Below, piece by piece: positions 13,749 through 25,032 of a stretch of 64,000 nt of DNA (within the stretch, counting starts at the first letter, position 1; each line of letters opens with the position of its first letter). The translations under genes and the position numbers were made by a program. This DNA comes from Malurus cyaneus samueli (lineage: Eukaryota; Chordata; Aves; Passeriformes; Maluridae), in contig CM019216.1 of assembly GCA_009741485.1 (NCBI GenBank), forward strand, positions 48,837,248 through 48,901,247. The letters run 5' to 3'. The notes under the pieces are model-generated. The model worked only from the letters and a program-made list of their open reading frames with translations, did no database searches and was not told the DNA's origin.

Positions 13749-13882
13749 ATCATACAATATTCTGTGTTGAAAAGGACCGACAAGGATCCTCAAGTCTGAC
13801 TCTCAAGTGAATGGCCCATGTAGGGGTTGAACCCACAACCCTGGCATTAACAGCACCGTGCTCCAACCACCTGAGATAACTC
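13749..13882 (-). mobile_element. tRNA-Ile-derived SINE with CR1-like tail (TguSINE1 type)
   Basis: Read on the minus strand, the 13882-13812 end resembles a tRNA-Ile gene. It has an A-box-like segment (complement of 'ctccaaccacctgagata'), a D-arm to anticodon region matching 'gtgctgttaatgccaggg', and a B box seen on the plus strand as 'ggggttgaaccca'. The part nearest 13749 carries 'attctgtgttgaaaaggacc' and 'aaggatcctcaagtctgact', which resembles a CR1 3' tail read backwards. A tRNA-Ile head fused to a CR1 tail is the known design of TguSINE1 of songbirds, mobilised by CR1 proteins. The copy is diverged from the tRNA (for example the A box is degraded) and is not a functional tRNA gene. The family name is from memory. 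Confidence 0.82.
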
Positions 13883-15218
13883 AGGGTATTAAGAAAATCA
13901 CTGAATCCTTTGAGTCAGAATGATTAATTGATTGGTGCACATATATTCATGTTTTTGTTAAATTATTATTTGTTAGTTCTTCAGTAGGTTCCTCGCCATT
14001 AGAAGCAAAAAAGTCCCAATGGTTTGTTAAGTTGAGTCCACCTACTCATTAAGAGTATGGTATTCGGAATTAATCTGATACAGAAGACTAATGCCCATAA
14101 ATAATTTATCGTAGAGAATTGCTTTGAAAACAAATCCATATGGTATAAAGAGTAGGGCACTGCTGCTAGCCTTCGTCCTTTTACATACTTTGTGATGAGA
14201 TGATGAGCTTTTTGAGATGTACCAGTGCTTCAGATACAACCTTCACTGACTTCTACAAAAAATTTGTCTCCTAAGTGAACAAAGAGAGAGTTTATGGGCT
14301 AGATAAAGTAACAGTTTTATTTCAAGCATGTGTTTTTATTAGACAGGGCTAATAAAATCTTCAGTGGATTTTGTGTATACTTGTAGAAATCTGTAAATGC
14401 CACCCAAAATTATGAATCAGAGGTGATTAGAGTTAATGGGCTACTCCAAAGGAAACTTGAAACTAGAAGGTCTGTTTACATGTGATTTAAATTATTTTGA
14501 AACATTAGTTTCAGAGAGAGAGGGAGCCTGCGAAGGAGAGAGGAAGGCATAGATTTCTGGATACACTATGGGAAGGGAGTACAATAGGGTAACTGAAGTC
14601 AGTAACCTTACAATAATTCCTGGTATCACCTGTGTTAAATCAGGGAAGGCCAGGGAATTATCAAAGAGCTGTTAGGCTTACTTTTTTTTTTTTTGTTTAC
14701 TCATATATTTCTTCTTTTCCCCACTTTTAAAACCAACCTAGATCCCCATCCTGCACTGCATGCTGTGCCAGTATCAATTTCCAGCTTTTACCATTTTTCT
14801 GCAGGGAATGAGCAATTATTTTATTGATTGGGAAATCTGTATGTGACTCATTGGTCTTATGGTTCTGGTGAAAATTAAAAAAAAAAAAATGGAAGTCACA
14901 ATTTCACTGAGGGACAAAAAATATGTTTTCTGAGCAGCTACAGCCTAAAACCAGAAGATGAAAATATCCCATTAATTGAAACTGAAACAAATATTTACAC
15001 AAATAAATTCAAACCAATGGTTGCAGGTTATCATGACTCTAAGATGTCCTAGAATTTCAAAATTATCTTCTCAACCAGAGAAATGAAATGCAGTTATAAA
15101 ATCAACAGGACAAGTTTTTAAAAACCTGGCATGAAAATCTCTCTAGATATAGTGTGACTGACAGAAAACATACTGAGTTGCAGTTTGCTTTCAACATTTG
15201 TGTGGCTGCCAGAGTACT
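13883..15218. other. Unique AT-rich noncoding DNA
   Basis: No gene or recognisable transposon. It contains a T13-type run near 14683 and an A-run near 14876-14889, both ordinary mononucleotide tracts. A purine-rich patch 'gagagagagggagcctgcg' sits near 14513. No open frame above about 65 codons was noted. Confidence 0.55.
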
Positions 15219-15400
15219 ACACTCAGAGATATTTAGGCCAGAAGGGACATTAGATCATCTAGCCTGACCTTCTGTGTATCACAGGCCATTGCATGTTACC
15301 TAACTGCTCCTGTACTGACTCCATCTAATCTGGCTTCTGCTGCCATCACTGGTTCTTGTTAAACATTTCTTTGCTAGCATACAAAGAAAGTCTTTTAATG
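15219..15400 (-). mobile_element. Old CR1-type LINE, 3' segment
   Basis: The phrases 'ggccagaagggacattagat', 'catctagcctgacctt' and 'gtatcacaggccatt' match, with scattered changes, the 3' region of an ancient CR1 lineage shared by turtles, crocodilians and birds, read in reverse complement. The block then runs into 'ctggttcttgttaaacattt' and 'tttgctagcatacaaagaa', which are further 5' parts of the same element. The divergence implies an old insertion. It is probably the same insertion as the next CR1 block, with about 580 bases of lost similarity or inserted DNA (including a T17 run at 15748-15764) between them. Confidence 0.7.
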
Positions 15401-15984
15401 ATAATTTAAAAAAAAACAATCTTAGCCCTGATTTTCAAGCTATAGGACTTTCATCATGCCTTTTTTTTATTGTGAAGGTTTATTTCCTTATAATGGTCAC
15501 AAGACGAATTCATAATGGTATGAAAACTTCAGTACAAACAGACCAGAACCCTGAAAAAAAACCAAAAAAACATCATACTTTGTCAGAGCAAGGACTGTTC
15601 TAACCCAATGTGTTGTTTTCAGCCTTGTCCTGAAGCAAACAACCCCAAAAGAGTAAGGACTATTTAAGCATATTTGATATTTTTCCTGATTATTGTCCCA
15701 GATTCCTGCTAGTTTCAGTCAGGAGATCTCTTGACTTTTCTGGTTTGTTTTTTTTTTTTTTTTTCTCTTATTCTCAACAGACTTCTCATCTGAGTCCTAT
15801 CCCAAGATAACTTTGTACAAGGAGTTCTATAGATATTTTTTTCTCGTGCATCAAGGCTCTACTTTTGCTAAATTTGAAGCTGGCTCCTATTAGCTGCACT
15901 GGATGATGATAGAAAAGATGGAAAACTGCAGATCCTGCTTCACTCATTAATCTGGTGGATCCTGGCCATAACACCCTTCTATTC

Positions 15985-16440
15985 TCCTCTTTTCCAGACT
16001 GCAGAATCAGCTCTGCTCAGCCATTCCCCTCCTAGGAGCCATTCCATCCCTTTGGTTGCCTCTGTCACCCGCCTCTGAACCTTTGCCATTTCTACTCTGT
16101 GCTTTCTGAAACGACAACTGCAAACAGGATTCAAGAAACACAAGTTTATACAGCTGCATAGCTGTGTTTGCTCTCTACTCTTTCCCGAATAATTCCTAAC
16201 TTTCCATTTGCTTTTTTTGATTGCTAGGAAGGAGTTGTTTTTATAGAACATAATCCCAGGGTCTTTCTCTTGAGTGGTAACAGTCAGCTCAAAGCCCATT
16301 ATTTTATATATGAGGTTAAGATTACTTTCCCCATATCACTTTACACATATATCCATGAATTTATTCTGCTGTTTTATTGTTTGATCAATCTCACAGGATC
16401 CTTTTGCATTATCTCAGCCTGACCATATGAATATTTCCAT
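15985..16440 (-). mobile_element. Old CR1-type LINE, more 5' segment
   Basis: This continues the minus-strand CR1 begun at 15219. Recognisable phrases are 'catccctttggttgcctctg', 'cacccgcctctgaacctttg', 'gggtctttctcttgagtggt' and 'ttttgcattatctcagcctg'. These follow one another in the order expected for the part of the CR1 pol ORF and 3' region seen in old amniote CR1 copies. Reading frames are broken by many changes and indels, so no protein is encoded. The 106-codon frame at 15979-16299 is a chance frame across this relic. Confidence 0.68.
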
Positions 16441-18167
16441 ACATGTTTTACTTCCCACACAGTGTGGAGTCACATTGACAGGACAGGAACAACCCTCACA
16501 TGCAAAGGTAAGCACTTCCAGAGCTGCACACGTTTCACCAGCTTGAACTATGCCTAGAAAAAAAAGGATCACAGTTTAAAGAAGCTGCCAGCTCACGATT
16601 CAGCCTCCAAAAGCAATCTAACCCAACCTGCCAGTGACAACATAAGCATAGGTAAATTTATTGTGCCTTGAGGTCTGCAGTGCACAGAGTGTTTGTACTG
16701 TATGAGAAAGATCTAGGCTGCTCACAGCACTACACGATAGAAGGACAAGAGACCACACATACAAATTAAAATAAGAGAATTGCAGATGGGATATAGGGAG
16801 AAACTCTCTCCCCTGAAGCCAGGGGACAGAGGTTTAGACTGTCCAGGGAGTCTGTGCAGCTCTGATCTGGGGAGTTCCAGCCCCAAGGGTGCCCAGCTCT
16901 GAGCATCCCAGTCTGACCTTGGTGCTGAGCACACCTGACCCCCCATGCTCTTCTCCAGCTCGAGCTCTTCTGCAACCCTAGGATGTTAAATGCATATTAG
17001 TACAGGTGATGGTGAAATCTTCTTGAAATCTTCTCTCAGAGGTAAAACTAAATACAAGCGAATTTTTCTTTTGTTTGTTTGGTTTTTGTGGGTTTTTTTT
17101 TGGTGTTTTGGGTTGGTTTTTTTTTTTTAATATAAATATATTGAAGAAGTGATTAACAGCCTGTTTTCAAATGGTCTGGACTAAAGGGATCACTGGTTTA
17201 GACTTGATTTAAACTCATGAAGATTTCAGCAGAGGGTGTAGATAGAGAATAGCACTACGAAATGTAAAGAAATGCACTTCTTTTTCAAAATTGCATTTTA
17301 TCTGGCCCATTTTGATCCTTGGGTAGAAAAACAGTTTGCTCCTGTTGGTACCTGTCTGTGTTAAAATACTCTATATTTACTCTAATATTTGAAAAAAAAT
17401 TTCCTTTCTCAAAAGTGATCAAACTGGATAAAAATATTTACTGGACGTCAAAGTGGTATGGGTTTGCTGAAAGGAAAGGCAGATATTTTTCTCCCAAACT
17501 AAAGAACATATTTTTTCTCTTGCTAATGAGACATTATTGTGAGCAGAGAAGGGTGTACATGCACACAGATCACATAACAATACTTGCTTTCCACCCCAAA
17601 TAGCTTCGAAACAAATATCAGATGGAAAATGCAGAGACAGAAAGACCATCTGTTTGTACAGTGTCTCCTTTATCTGCTTTCTCAGGCTGCTTGGGACAAT
17701 CCTAACCTACTTTTCATTGATTAGAAAAGTCTGAATAATTACCTGCACTAGATACAGGTTTCCTCAGTGCAGACCTTTGTATCTTCTATAAATTCATAGC
17801 CTGACTTTAATTATTTCTGCCCCTGGACTCCTCACCCAGGCACATCCTCCTGGATGTGAGGAACACGGAGAGAAAGGAAATGTGGGCATCTTCCATAATC
17901 AGGCAACGGTGTCCAAACACAAATCCCTGAGTAGAGTGCTTCAAAGTCCTCAGTGTGAAGGTTTTACTGAGGTATAAAAGTGTTGTACAACTGTGGGCAA
18001 AACCAGCCAGGGTCAGTGCCCACCTCGTCAGCAGCTGGTCAGCCCAGCAGTTTGGGTACATTCATGGAAAAGGAGTTTTGTAGGACAATTTTATGAACTG
18101 ATTCAAAGCTTGCAAATATGGAAGCACTTAGCTGGAAATGTGGATGAACAGGCAGGTGCCCAATTTT
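16441..18167. other. Unique noncoding DNA with a T/G-rich tract
   Basis: No gene is recognised. From about 17063 to 17131 there is a T/G-rich low-complexity tract ('tttgtttgtttggttttt', followed by 'ggtgttttgggttgg' and T13). A moderately GC-rich patch lies at 16800-16980 and another at 17815-18060. The latter contains 'gaggtataaaagtg', a TATA-like string with no gene nearby. Overlapping short frames at 16722-16975 show no family. Confidence 0.55.
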
Positions 18168-18340
18168 CATAGAAATATAGAACTGTTTGAGTTGGAAGAG
18201 ACCTTAAAAATCATCTGTTTCCAACCCCTCTGCCTGGGATAGGGGCACTTTCCACTAGACCTGGTTGCTCAAAGGCCCATCCAACCTGGCCTTGAACTCT
18301 TCCAGGGGCATCTACTTTTACCCAGATTCGTCTGGGAAGC
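18168..18340 (-). mobile_element. CR1 LINE 3' fragment
   Basis: In reverse orientation this is an avian CR1 3' end. It begins with 'catagaaatatagaactg', the degraded terminal repeat, followed by 'gagttggaagagacctt', 'ccaacccctctgcctgggat', 'ggggcactttccactagacc' and 'caacctggccttgaactctt'. It fades near 'cagattcgtctgggaagc'. The insertion is heavily 5'-truncated, the normal outcome of CR1 retrotransposition. It is similar in type to the longer copy at 26285-26847, and less diverged than the 15.2-16.4 kb element. Confidence 0.9.
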
Positions 18341-20339
18341 ATACTTATCTTAGGAAGTTCACTATTTAAAAAAAGAAAATGAAAAATACTAAATCTATCC
18401 TTGTCCTAAATACCCCCAAAAATATTTGTTGTGGTATGTACAACCAAAGTTTACTGATGAGATTTTAATTCAGACCTTAGTCTAGGAAGCAGTCTGGCCC
18501 CATTTCCAGTTATTTCTTATGTACAAACCTAAACAATCTGGTTTCTATTGTATCCCAAAATGTAGTGGTTCACTTTCAATTTGGCTATATCTTCTCATCT
18601 GCAGAAATATTACATTTTAAATTGTGTAAAGCAGATATATACAAGTCTTCTGGTTCAAAAAAAAACCAAACAAGGCTTAGGAAATATTATTGCAGATTCT
18701 GATTGCAAAAAAATTAATTATTATACATTTGAATAGATAAAAAACCCCAACAGTTACCCAGTTTAGTTTTGGATCATTACTACATTCTAAAAGAAATTTT
18801 GCTTTTGAAGTTGCTTGTTTGAGAAAGTTGCCAAGGAAACGGATCTTATGCTGGAGCAACAATAAAAATAAGTAAAATAAATTTTGAATTTGGTTTTTGA
18901 ATTTTAGACCAGAGAAGTAACCACTCAGAGGAAGAAAGTGTATCATCTGGTAATTTTAACTTTCAATCTCAATTAAGGTAAAACAGGATGACAAAATCAT
19001 GCTTTGGAAAGATGGATATATTATGTAAAATAAGAATCTCTTCACCATCATCTGATTATGAATAGAAAAAAGACAGGTCTATCAGATGACAAGTCCAAGG
19101 AAATCCAAGCTGCTTGGAAATGAAATTTGTATGAAGAAGAAAGGATTTGGCCATTTGTCTGCATGCACAACCGATGTGCATGCAGTGTAGTCTAACCAAT
19201 CTGGAACACATTTAGTTGGATGTGCTTGTTTGTCTCTGCAGAGTGCACATAATGAACTCAGTGCTCCTGTATCACCTGCAATGCAGGAGTTTGCACAGCG
19301 TGAATGCCACATGTGGCTGCAGCTCCATCTGAAATTCTCACCTCTGGGAACCACAAGAACAAAAAGGGAGAAAGTTTTTACACTGGCATTTTTCTGTAGT
19401 GAGAACATAAAAGCCAAGTATTATTTTTTTCTTTAGGGACTGCATTTTATAGTAGGCAGGCTCTTCAGTGGAACTTTCTCTCATAACCTGTTGATGCTCA
19501 CCAAACCACTTTTTTTTTTGCAGGTGGACTCACATCAGTCCTTTAGGATTTTATTCTGTGTGTCTGAACCAAGTAAGACTCTTCCATTAAACTGTTGAGT
19601 TACAGAAATCTGCGTACCTGTCATCAGTTAATTTTTGCATCGTTTATTCTCCTGATGAGCATGAGATATGCTGAGGCTGCTTTTCAGTTTTTGTTTAGTT
19701 TAACTTGTGCTTCACACAACTGGGAGCACTGTAGCTACTTTTCCTAGTTAAATGTTAATACTGAACAATCAAACATACTTTGCAATAGAGAAACAAATTA
19801 TTTCCATATGCATACAAAATCCCTAAACAAATCCATCAAATATGTTGTCTCAACTATTTCTCTTCCAGCACAGAGAGAATACTGGCACAGAGTTAGTATA
19901 CAGCATCTGGTTAGCTGAGAATACATCAATATCTCTGAAGTTTTAAAACATTTGCTTTGAAAAGCAAGTCTTTCCCACAAAGTATGAAACCATCCATCTA
20001 GAGCTTTTGACTATGAAGCTGATTCCCCAGACTTTTAGTGTACTTGACAAGCATTTTAGCTAATTTTACGTGCAGAAGGTAGCTAAGATATACTTTCCGA
20101 GCTAGCATAAATGAACATTTTTGTAATTTGTTCTCTGGAAATTTTAAGTTCTGTATTATATAAAATATTATATATAAATATTTGTATTTCATGTCATATA
20201 TCTATAGTTTATGATCACAGGGCTAGAGAAAATGGCATGTTCCTTGCTAAATAGACTATTTTTTACAATTTATAACTGTTCTAGCTCTAAGTAGAGCTCT
20301 TGGCATTGCTGAAGCCAATAGTGAAATTCCCAGAAGCTT
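18341..20339. other. Unique AT-rich noncoding DNA
   Basis: No gene, RNA or clear transposon. Opposite-strand frames of 111 and 68 codons at 19082-19436 overlap one another and resemble nothing known. An AT-rich stretch at 20150-20200 ('ttatataaaatattatat') is simple low-complexity DNA. Confidence 0.55.
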
Positions 20340-20730
20340 CAGCAGCAGTTGGCCTCTATTTCACCATAGGAATTTAAGACTGGCTTCCAAATGGGATCTA
20401 GGTCTATGTCCAAAGTTTAGATCCTCAAAATCTCTGTTCAGATGCCACTCTAGGCACCTCCATTTCTGTTGTAAAACCCCTCCATCTGTCTGTAAAAGTC
20501 TCCAGCTGGCTATTGCCTTTGCCTGGAGTTCTCTAAAGCATTTGGTGACTATTTTAGACCCGGTCCTGAAAAAGAATTGCACATAAGTGTTCTCCACACT
20601 GCTCCGCCTGGTAGAAACTTCAGGGAAGACCTGAACGTCTATCTGGATGGACTGCATTGTGTCTGTGAGGGTAAAGGTCCTTTCCTCATCTGCTGCTCCA
20701 CTTCCCTTTGCTGCTATTTCTCTCAATTTC
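20340..20730. repeat. Possible old dispersed repeat, family not identified
   Basis: This block has an internal vocabulary ('gggatctaggtctatg', 'gttcagatgccactctaggc', 'cagctggctattgcctttgc') that looks like diverged interspersed repeat sequence rather than unique DNA. It also carries the longest minus-strand open frame of this part of the window (20361-20726, 121 codons), which has no recognisable domain. I cannot name a family. It might instead be a conserved element or a retro-copied transcript. A repeat-library search would settle it. Confidence 0.3.
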
Positions 20731-23700
20731 TAGAGATACTGTGGGTCTAGCTTAGGGCCATCTGAGCAGGACTTTGTGGGGTGTGACCGATGAGAGGACA
20801 GAGAAACAGAGGACAAGCACATGGAATCATGGTGTTGGACACCTTTGCTCTGCTGCATGTGTTTTATTCAGGGTGGTTTTACCTGGGACTATGCACACTA
20901 TTTGCGGAGCAGGGACAGATATCTTTGCCTGAGTCTCTGATGAGTGCTTGCTAGCACTCATCAGAATTGAGACTCCAGAATTGCACTAACAGCAGCTCTA
21001 TCTCTCTTGCCAGATTTTTATTTAATTGTTCCCTGTAAAGTGAAACAGCTTCCTGCACCTGAGTACCCAGAAGTTTGGCAGTTAATAGTTCAGGCATTTT
21101 TGCAGATGAAGTGGGAGTTCAAAGTACCTAATGGATGGATGAGGAATGAACTTTTGGCTCCCAGCCTAAATGTACCTGTGCTGCTACTGGGGAAAGCAGC
21201 TTTTGCAGTGCTCAGGGGTGCCTGGATCTCCCCCTTGACTGAGAACAAAGCTGCACTGATGCGGGACCCAAGGGGCTTCTCCCCATCATCCAAGCACCCC
21301 ATCCTGCACTGGGCAGGATCCACACACCTGAGGGATGACAGCTGTGTAGTGGGACAACAGTGGGAAATTATGGAGGAAATGTGTTTGTGGAGGAACAGCA
21401 CTGTGTGCTTGGAGGTGTGGGGAGAAATCCTGCTGGAAGAGATGGTTGGGGTGCCAGCTAATGCTTACCAGACTGTTAATTCTTTTTATTTCTGACCTCG
21501 TTGAGACCCCAAGGCACCCAAAAGACAAAGTTTGGAAACTATGCTGTAAGCTGGTACTTTTAAAGAGAAAGCAAACAATGAACCCACGGTCTAATTACAC
21601 CAGGAATTTTCCAGACTTTTCAGCTGTTATTTAAAACATTTTGCCTCTCTAATAATAATTATAAACTTCTTAACTAGACTGATTTACCCAGGAACAATAA
21701 AGTTTAGTCTAAATTTATATGTTATTCAAAGGAAAGCAGCTCAGGGACTTGCTGTTCAAAGGGAAATTTGTAGTGCTGTTTATTACGAAGCTGAAATTAA
21801 AAAGAAAGAAAAGAAGTCTGTGTTTTACATTAAACCAAACCTTTTTGATAAGAATGCTGGCCTGGAGCAATTTAAGCCATGAAAAATGAACTCCCTGAGC
21901 ACTCCTGTCAGAGTCCAGTGATGGAAGGATCCCTGTAAATTCTTAATCTGCCTTTCTTCGTGGCAGGACAATATAGTTCTATAGAAAGGAAGGTCAAGGA
22001 ACTGAACTCCCCCAGTAGGTATCCAAAAAAGCAATCAAGCTAAACTAGCGGGGAGTGGATTCCAGCTGAACTCTGTAGTGTGGAGCTTTTCTCTTCCACC
22101 ACAGGTACCTTATAGAAGGGAAGATTCCTGGGACTAGTGGTTTAATTTCTCTGGCTACCATGCTAATCACATACGTCCCATAATTACTGTCTTTCTTTCT
22201 TTTCCCCAGACTGTCATTCTTCTGTCTCTCAGCTCCATCCAACAGGCAGACAATGTGGACACAAAGGCTGTGCAAGCTGGCGAGGCACCTGATGGAACGC
22301 CGAAGCTCCGTGACACACTACCCTGTGCCCCACTCTTTCAAATATTTAATTTGCATTCTTTCCCAGCAATAGCCAAATGCTCAGGGGCTGCTTTCCATTT
22401 TCACCTCATTAGATTATATGTCTGAACATAAAAATGACTGAGAGCTGTGAACCAAATCAAGCTCCTGCAATGTGTGCTGCAAACATGCCAATCATAGTGA
22501 TGACACAAGACAAGGATTTGGCAAAAGTCATGCATGGCATTAATGTTAATTCTGTATTTGCAGGTTAAACCAGTGTCAGCTTTATAGCAAACTCATTATC
22601 TTATTTAAGGAACAATGATGGATTTCCCAGAAGGCAGAAAAAATAATCCTACAGCATGCTGTGAAGAAAAGGGGGCTCTGACCAGAGGAAACACAACACC
22701 AGTCAAAGGAAATGGTCAAGGGACAGTGGCTTCCTCCACACCAGCCAAATGCATGAGCCACCTTTTGTGGCTACAAAACACAGAGGAAAAGGACACAAAT
22801 AAGACTAAACCCTGAAAGATGGAAAAGCTCTCCAAGAGGCTTTCAGATGGGCTCAGAGAGTCACTGCCTCATGGAAGAACTGCTGACAGGGTAGGGATCT
22901 GCAAGTGGGAATGCTGTCCTCACTCTGTGACCATTCCCAGCTGCCCACCTTCCCAGGCAGTTCACTCTGAAAGTGGCTGAGAGCCCATGGCTGCTTCTGC
23001 ACATACCACAGCCTGCAAAAATACCCAGGGAGAGCTCTGCATCTGAGCTCTACATCTGCTCATGTAAGAGTGTAGGGTCTACTTCTAAATTTAGGGGAAT
23101 ATATTTCAGAGATGGCTTTACACAGAGTGGTGAGCACTCCTATAACCTGAGTCTTAAACTGGAGGAGAAAAATTGTGAGGCTTTCTTAGTAAGTGTGGGA
23201 TACCTAAACCATGGTTCCTTTTGCACTCTGTATCATCTTTATAAGAAGGAAAGACAATTAAGAGGCACGCACCATGGTATAAGCAGGTTTAAAAATGTGG
23301 CAGAGAGTTTTTACCTTTTAATTTCCTCCCTTTTCAATTGTATACTTGGTTTTATTAAAATTTCAATGTCATTTCCTGTGTGACATAACGTTTGGAGAAG
23401 TGCATCTCATATAATGAAAGAAAATGAGAAAATAAAACTAAAACAAATCTGTGATAAGAAGATGTACATTGCAATTAGTTTCTTGGGAGAAAGGGGACAG
23501 CCTGAAAGGTAAAAGAAGGAACATGCAAGGGAAAATCCCACCCTGTTCCTAGCTAGCCTTGTTCTCTGGGATTTCATAAGGGCTGTAGTTAGAGTGGCAG
23601 GAAAGCTTTTCTCTTCATCTTTGAAAGACGTGCCTGCAGCCTTCCTGGGAACCCTGATTAGGCAGCTGATTTGAAACTAATCTGCTGTGTGTGTTAACTG

Positions 23701-24990
23701 TGAAAATATACCTTCAAGCATTCAGCAGTTTTCTGCTTGGTTTGTGGAAGATGTGGCCCTCAATTTGCACAATTTGGATTTTAATTTTCCTGTAGCTCTA
23801 GGATATGTATATTTAAGGGTCTGATAAGAAGAAGCTTCTGTACACAGGAGCAGAGAGTTTGTTGCTGGTGGATTTTTGAAAATATGGGCAGGAGGCAGGG
23901 GGGCAGCACGAGGGGCTGTTGGGAAGAGAAGACAGCTCCCAGCCGTCCAGTGTAGGATAATGGGAATATTTTGGTCCAGGGGAGCAATTGATTTAGGAAC
24001 TTGGGCAGGGCTGAAGGTCATAGGTTGGCAACTGTGATCAGCCAGAGTTTTGTATGTCCCACATTTGTGCATCTGAGGCTGCGTCAAGCCTTTACCCACA
24101 CTCTGAGTTCATTGGAGCTGACCAGGGCTGTCCACATCCGTGTGCGAGCTCTGAGCTGGGCACACTCACACACACCCCTGCTCTTTCTTTGTGGGTGAGC
24201 TCAGCTCAGGGCTGTGGTCTGCAAACCTTCCCACTCGTGAACAAGATATGCTCAGGACCTCTTTGCTACACTGCAGATGGCAGCCCTGTGCAGGGACATT
24301 TGCCCCTTGGCTCCTTTGAGTGGGAATTGGGACAACGCTGAAGTGGCACAAGCTGAGAGCTTGCATAAAGGGAGTGTTGACAGCATAGCTAGTAATTATA
24401 CTTTTAAATTTTTGCTGCTTTCCTACTTTCATATCTGAATTTTCCATGGATATTAGTAAAACACTGCATAGCTTGCAAGCTTAAAGAGCTTTCTTTTAAG
24501 GAAAAGAGCTTTCTTGCTTGGTGAGATTTCTCCAAGCTTAGCTGCATCTGCTCTACTATAAATCTAAATTCTTGCATTTTCCTTTATATTCTTTGGCGAC
24601 GACTCACTCATATTCCTAGATTCTTAAAGCCAGCTTGATGGAAAGAGCCGAATATGTAAATGGCTCCTTGGCTGAAAATCTAGGCCAGAAATTTCAAAGC
24701 ATGCATTGTCAAAATCCTTTAAACTACAAAATCATAACTCAGCCACTTGCATATAACAAAACTATCTTCCAGTATTTTACTTTATCATTGAGCACTATCA
24801 TCTTTTAAGTGACTACTGAGACTGGCCAGCTTTATTAATGACCTCATAGCTGATAAATTTTGCAGCTAAGTGTCTTACTGCCTGTGAGGTAACGCTGGAG
24901 AAGCAGATAAGTGTGTCTGTCTGACTGACTGTAAGAATTGCACTTTTGTGAGCTTCCCTCTTAATTCTTTCCTTTAAGCTACACTATAGG

Positions 24991-24991
<1 letters not shown>
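20731..24991. other. Unique noncoding DNA, a few weak exon-like spots
   Basis: No gene is confirmed. A perfect hairpin lies at 20936-20965. The 162-codon plus frame at 21007-21495 is the longest frame outside repeats, but it lacks any domain, signal sequence or similarity that I recognise. A good splice-acceptor look-alike ('ctttctttcttttccccag', ending 22209) precedes two open phases. The 22340-22620 and 24590-24900 stretches are repeat-free and could be conserved elements, with no direct evidence. Overlapping frames on both strands at 23.7-24.4 kb are typical chance frames in a slightly GC-richer patch. Confidence 0.5.
20936..20965. repeat. Perfect 13-bp inverted repeat (hairpin)
   Basis: The arms at 20936-20948 ('tctgatgagtgct') and 20953-20965 are exact reverse complements separated by 'tgct'. 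No T-run or transposon end is attached. It is a local foldback, possibly the product of template-switch mutation, or a short structured segment if transcribed. Confidence 0.7.

Positions 24992-25027
<36 letters not shown>
24992..25027. repeat. Poly-T tract of 36
   Basis: An uninterrupted T36 run followed by 'aaaatcc'. Read on the minus strand it is an A36 tract, so it could be the poly-A tail of a retrocopy inserted on the minus strand. However, the sequence at 25028 onward is not a recognisable gene or SINE, and avian CR1 does not end in poly-A. A plain expanded mononucleotide repeat is the simpler reading. The exact length is uncertain in any assembly. Confidence 0.9.

Positions 25028-25032
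<5 letters not shown>

Noticed and set aside
13812..13882. A possible tRNA-Ile gene on the minus strand
   Set aside because: The A box and stems are degraded and the sequence continues directly into a CR1-like tail, so it is a SINE head.
17950..17985. TATA-like 'gaggtataaaagtg' as a promoter
   Set aside because: No gene, initiator or CpG-rich sequence lies downstream, and such strings are common by chance.
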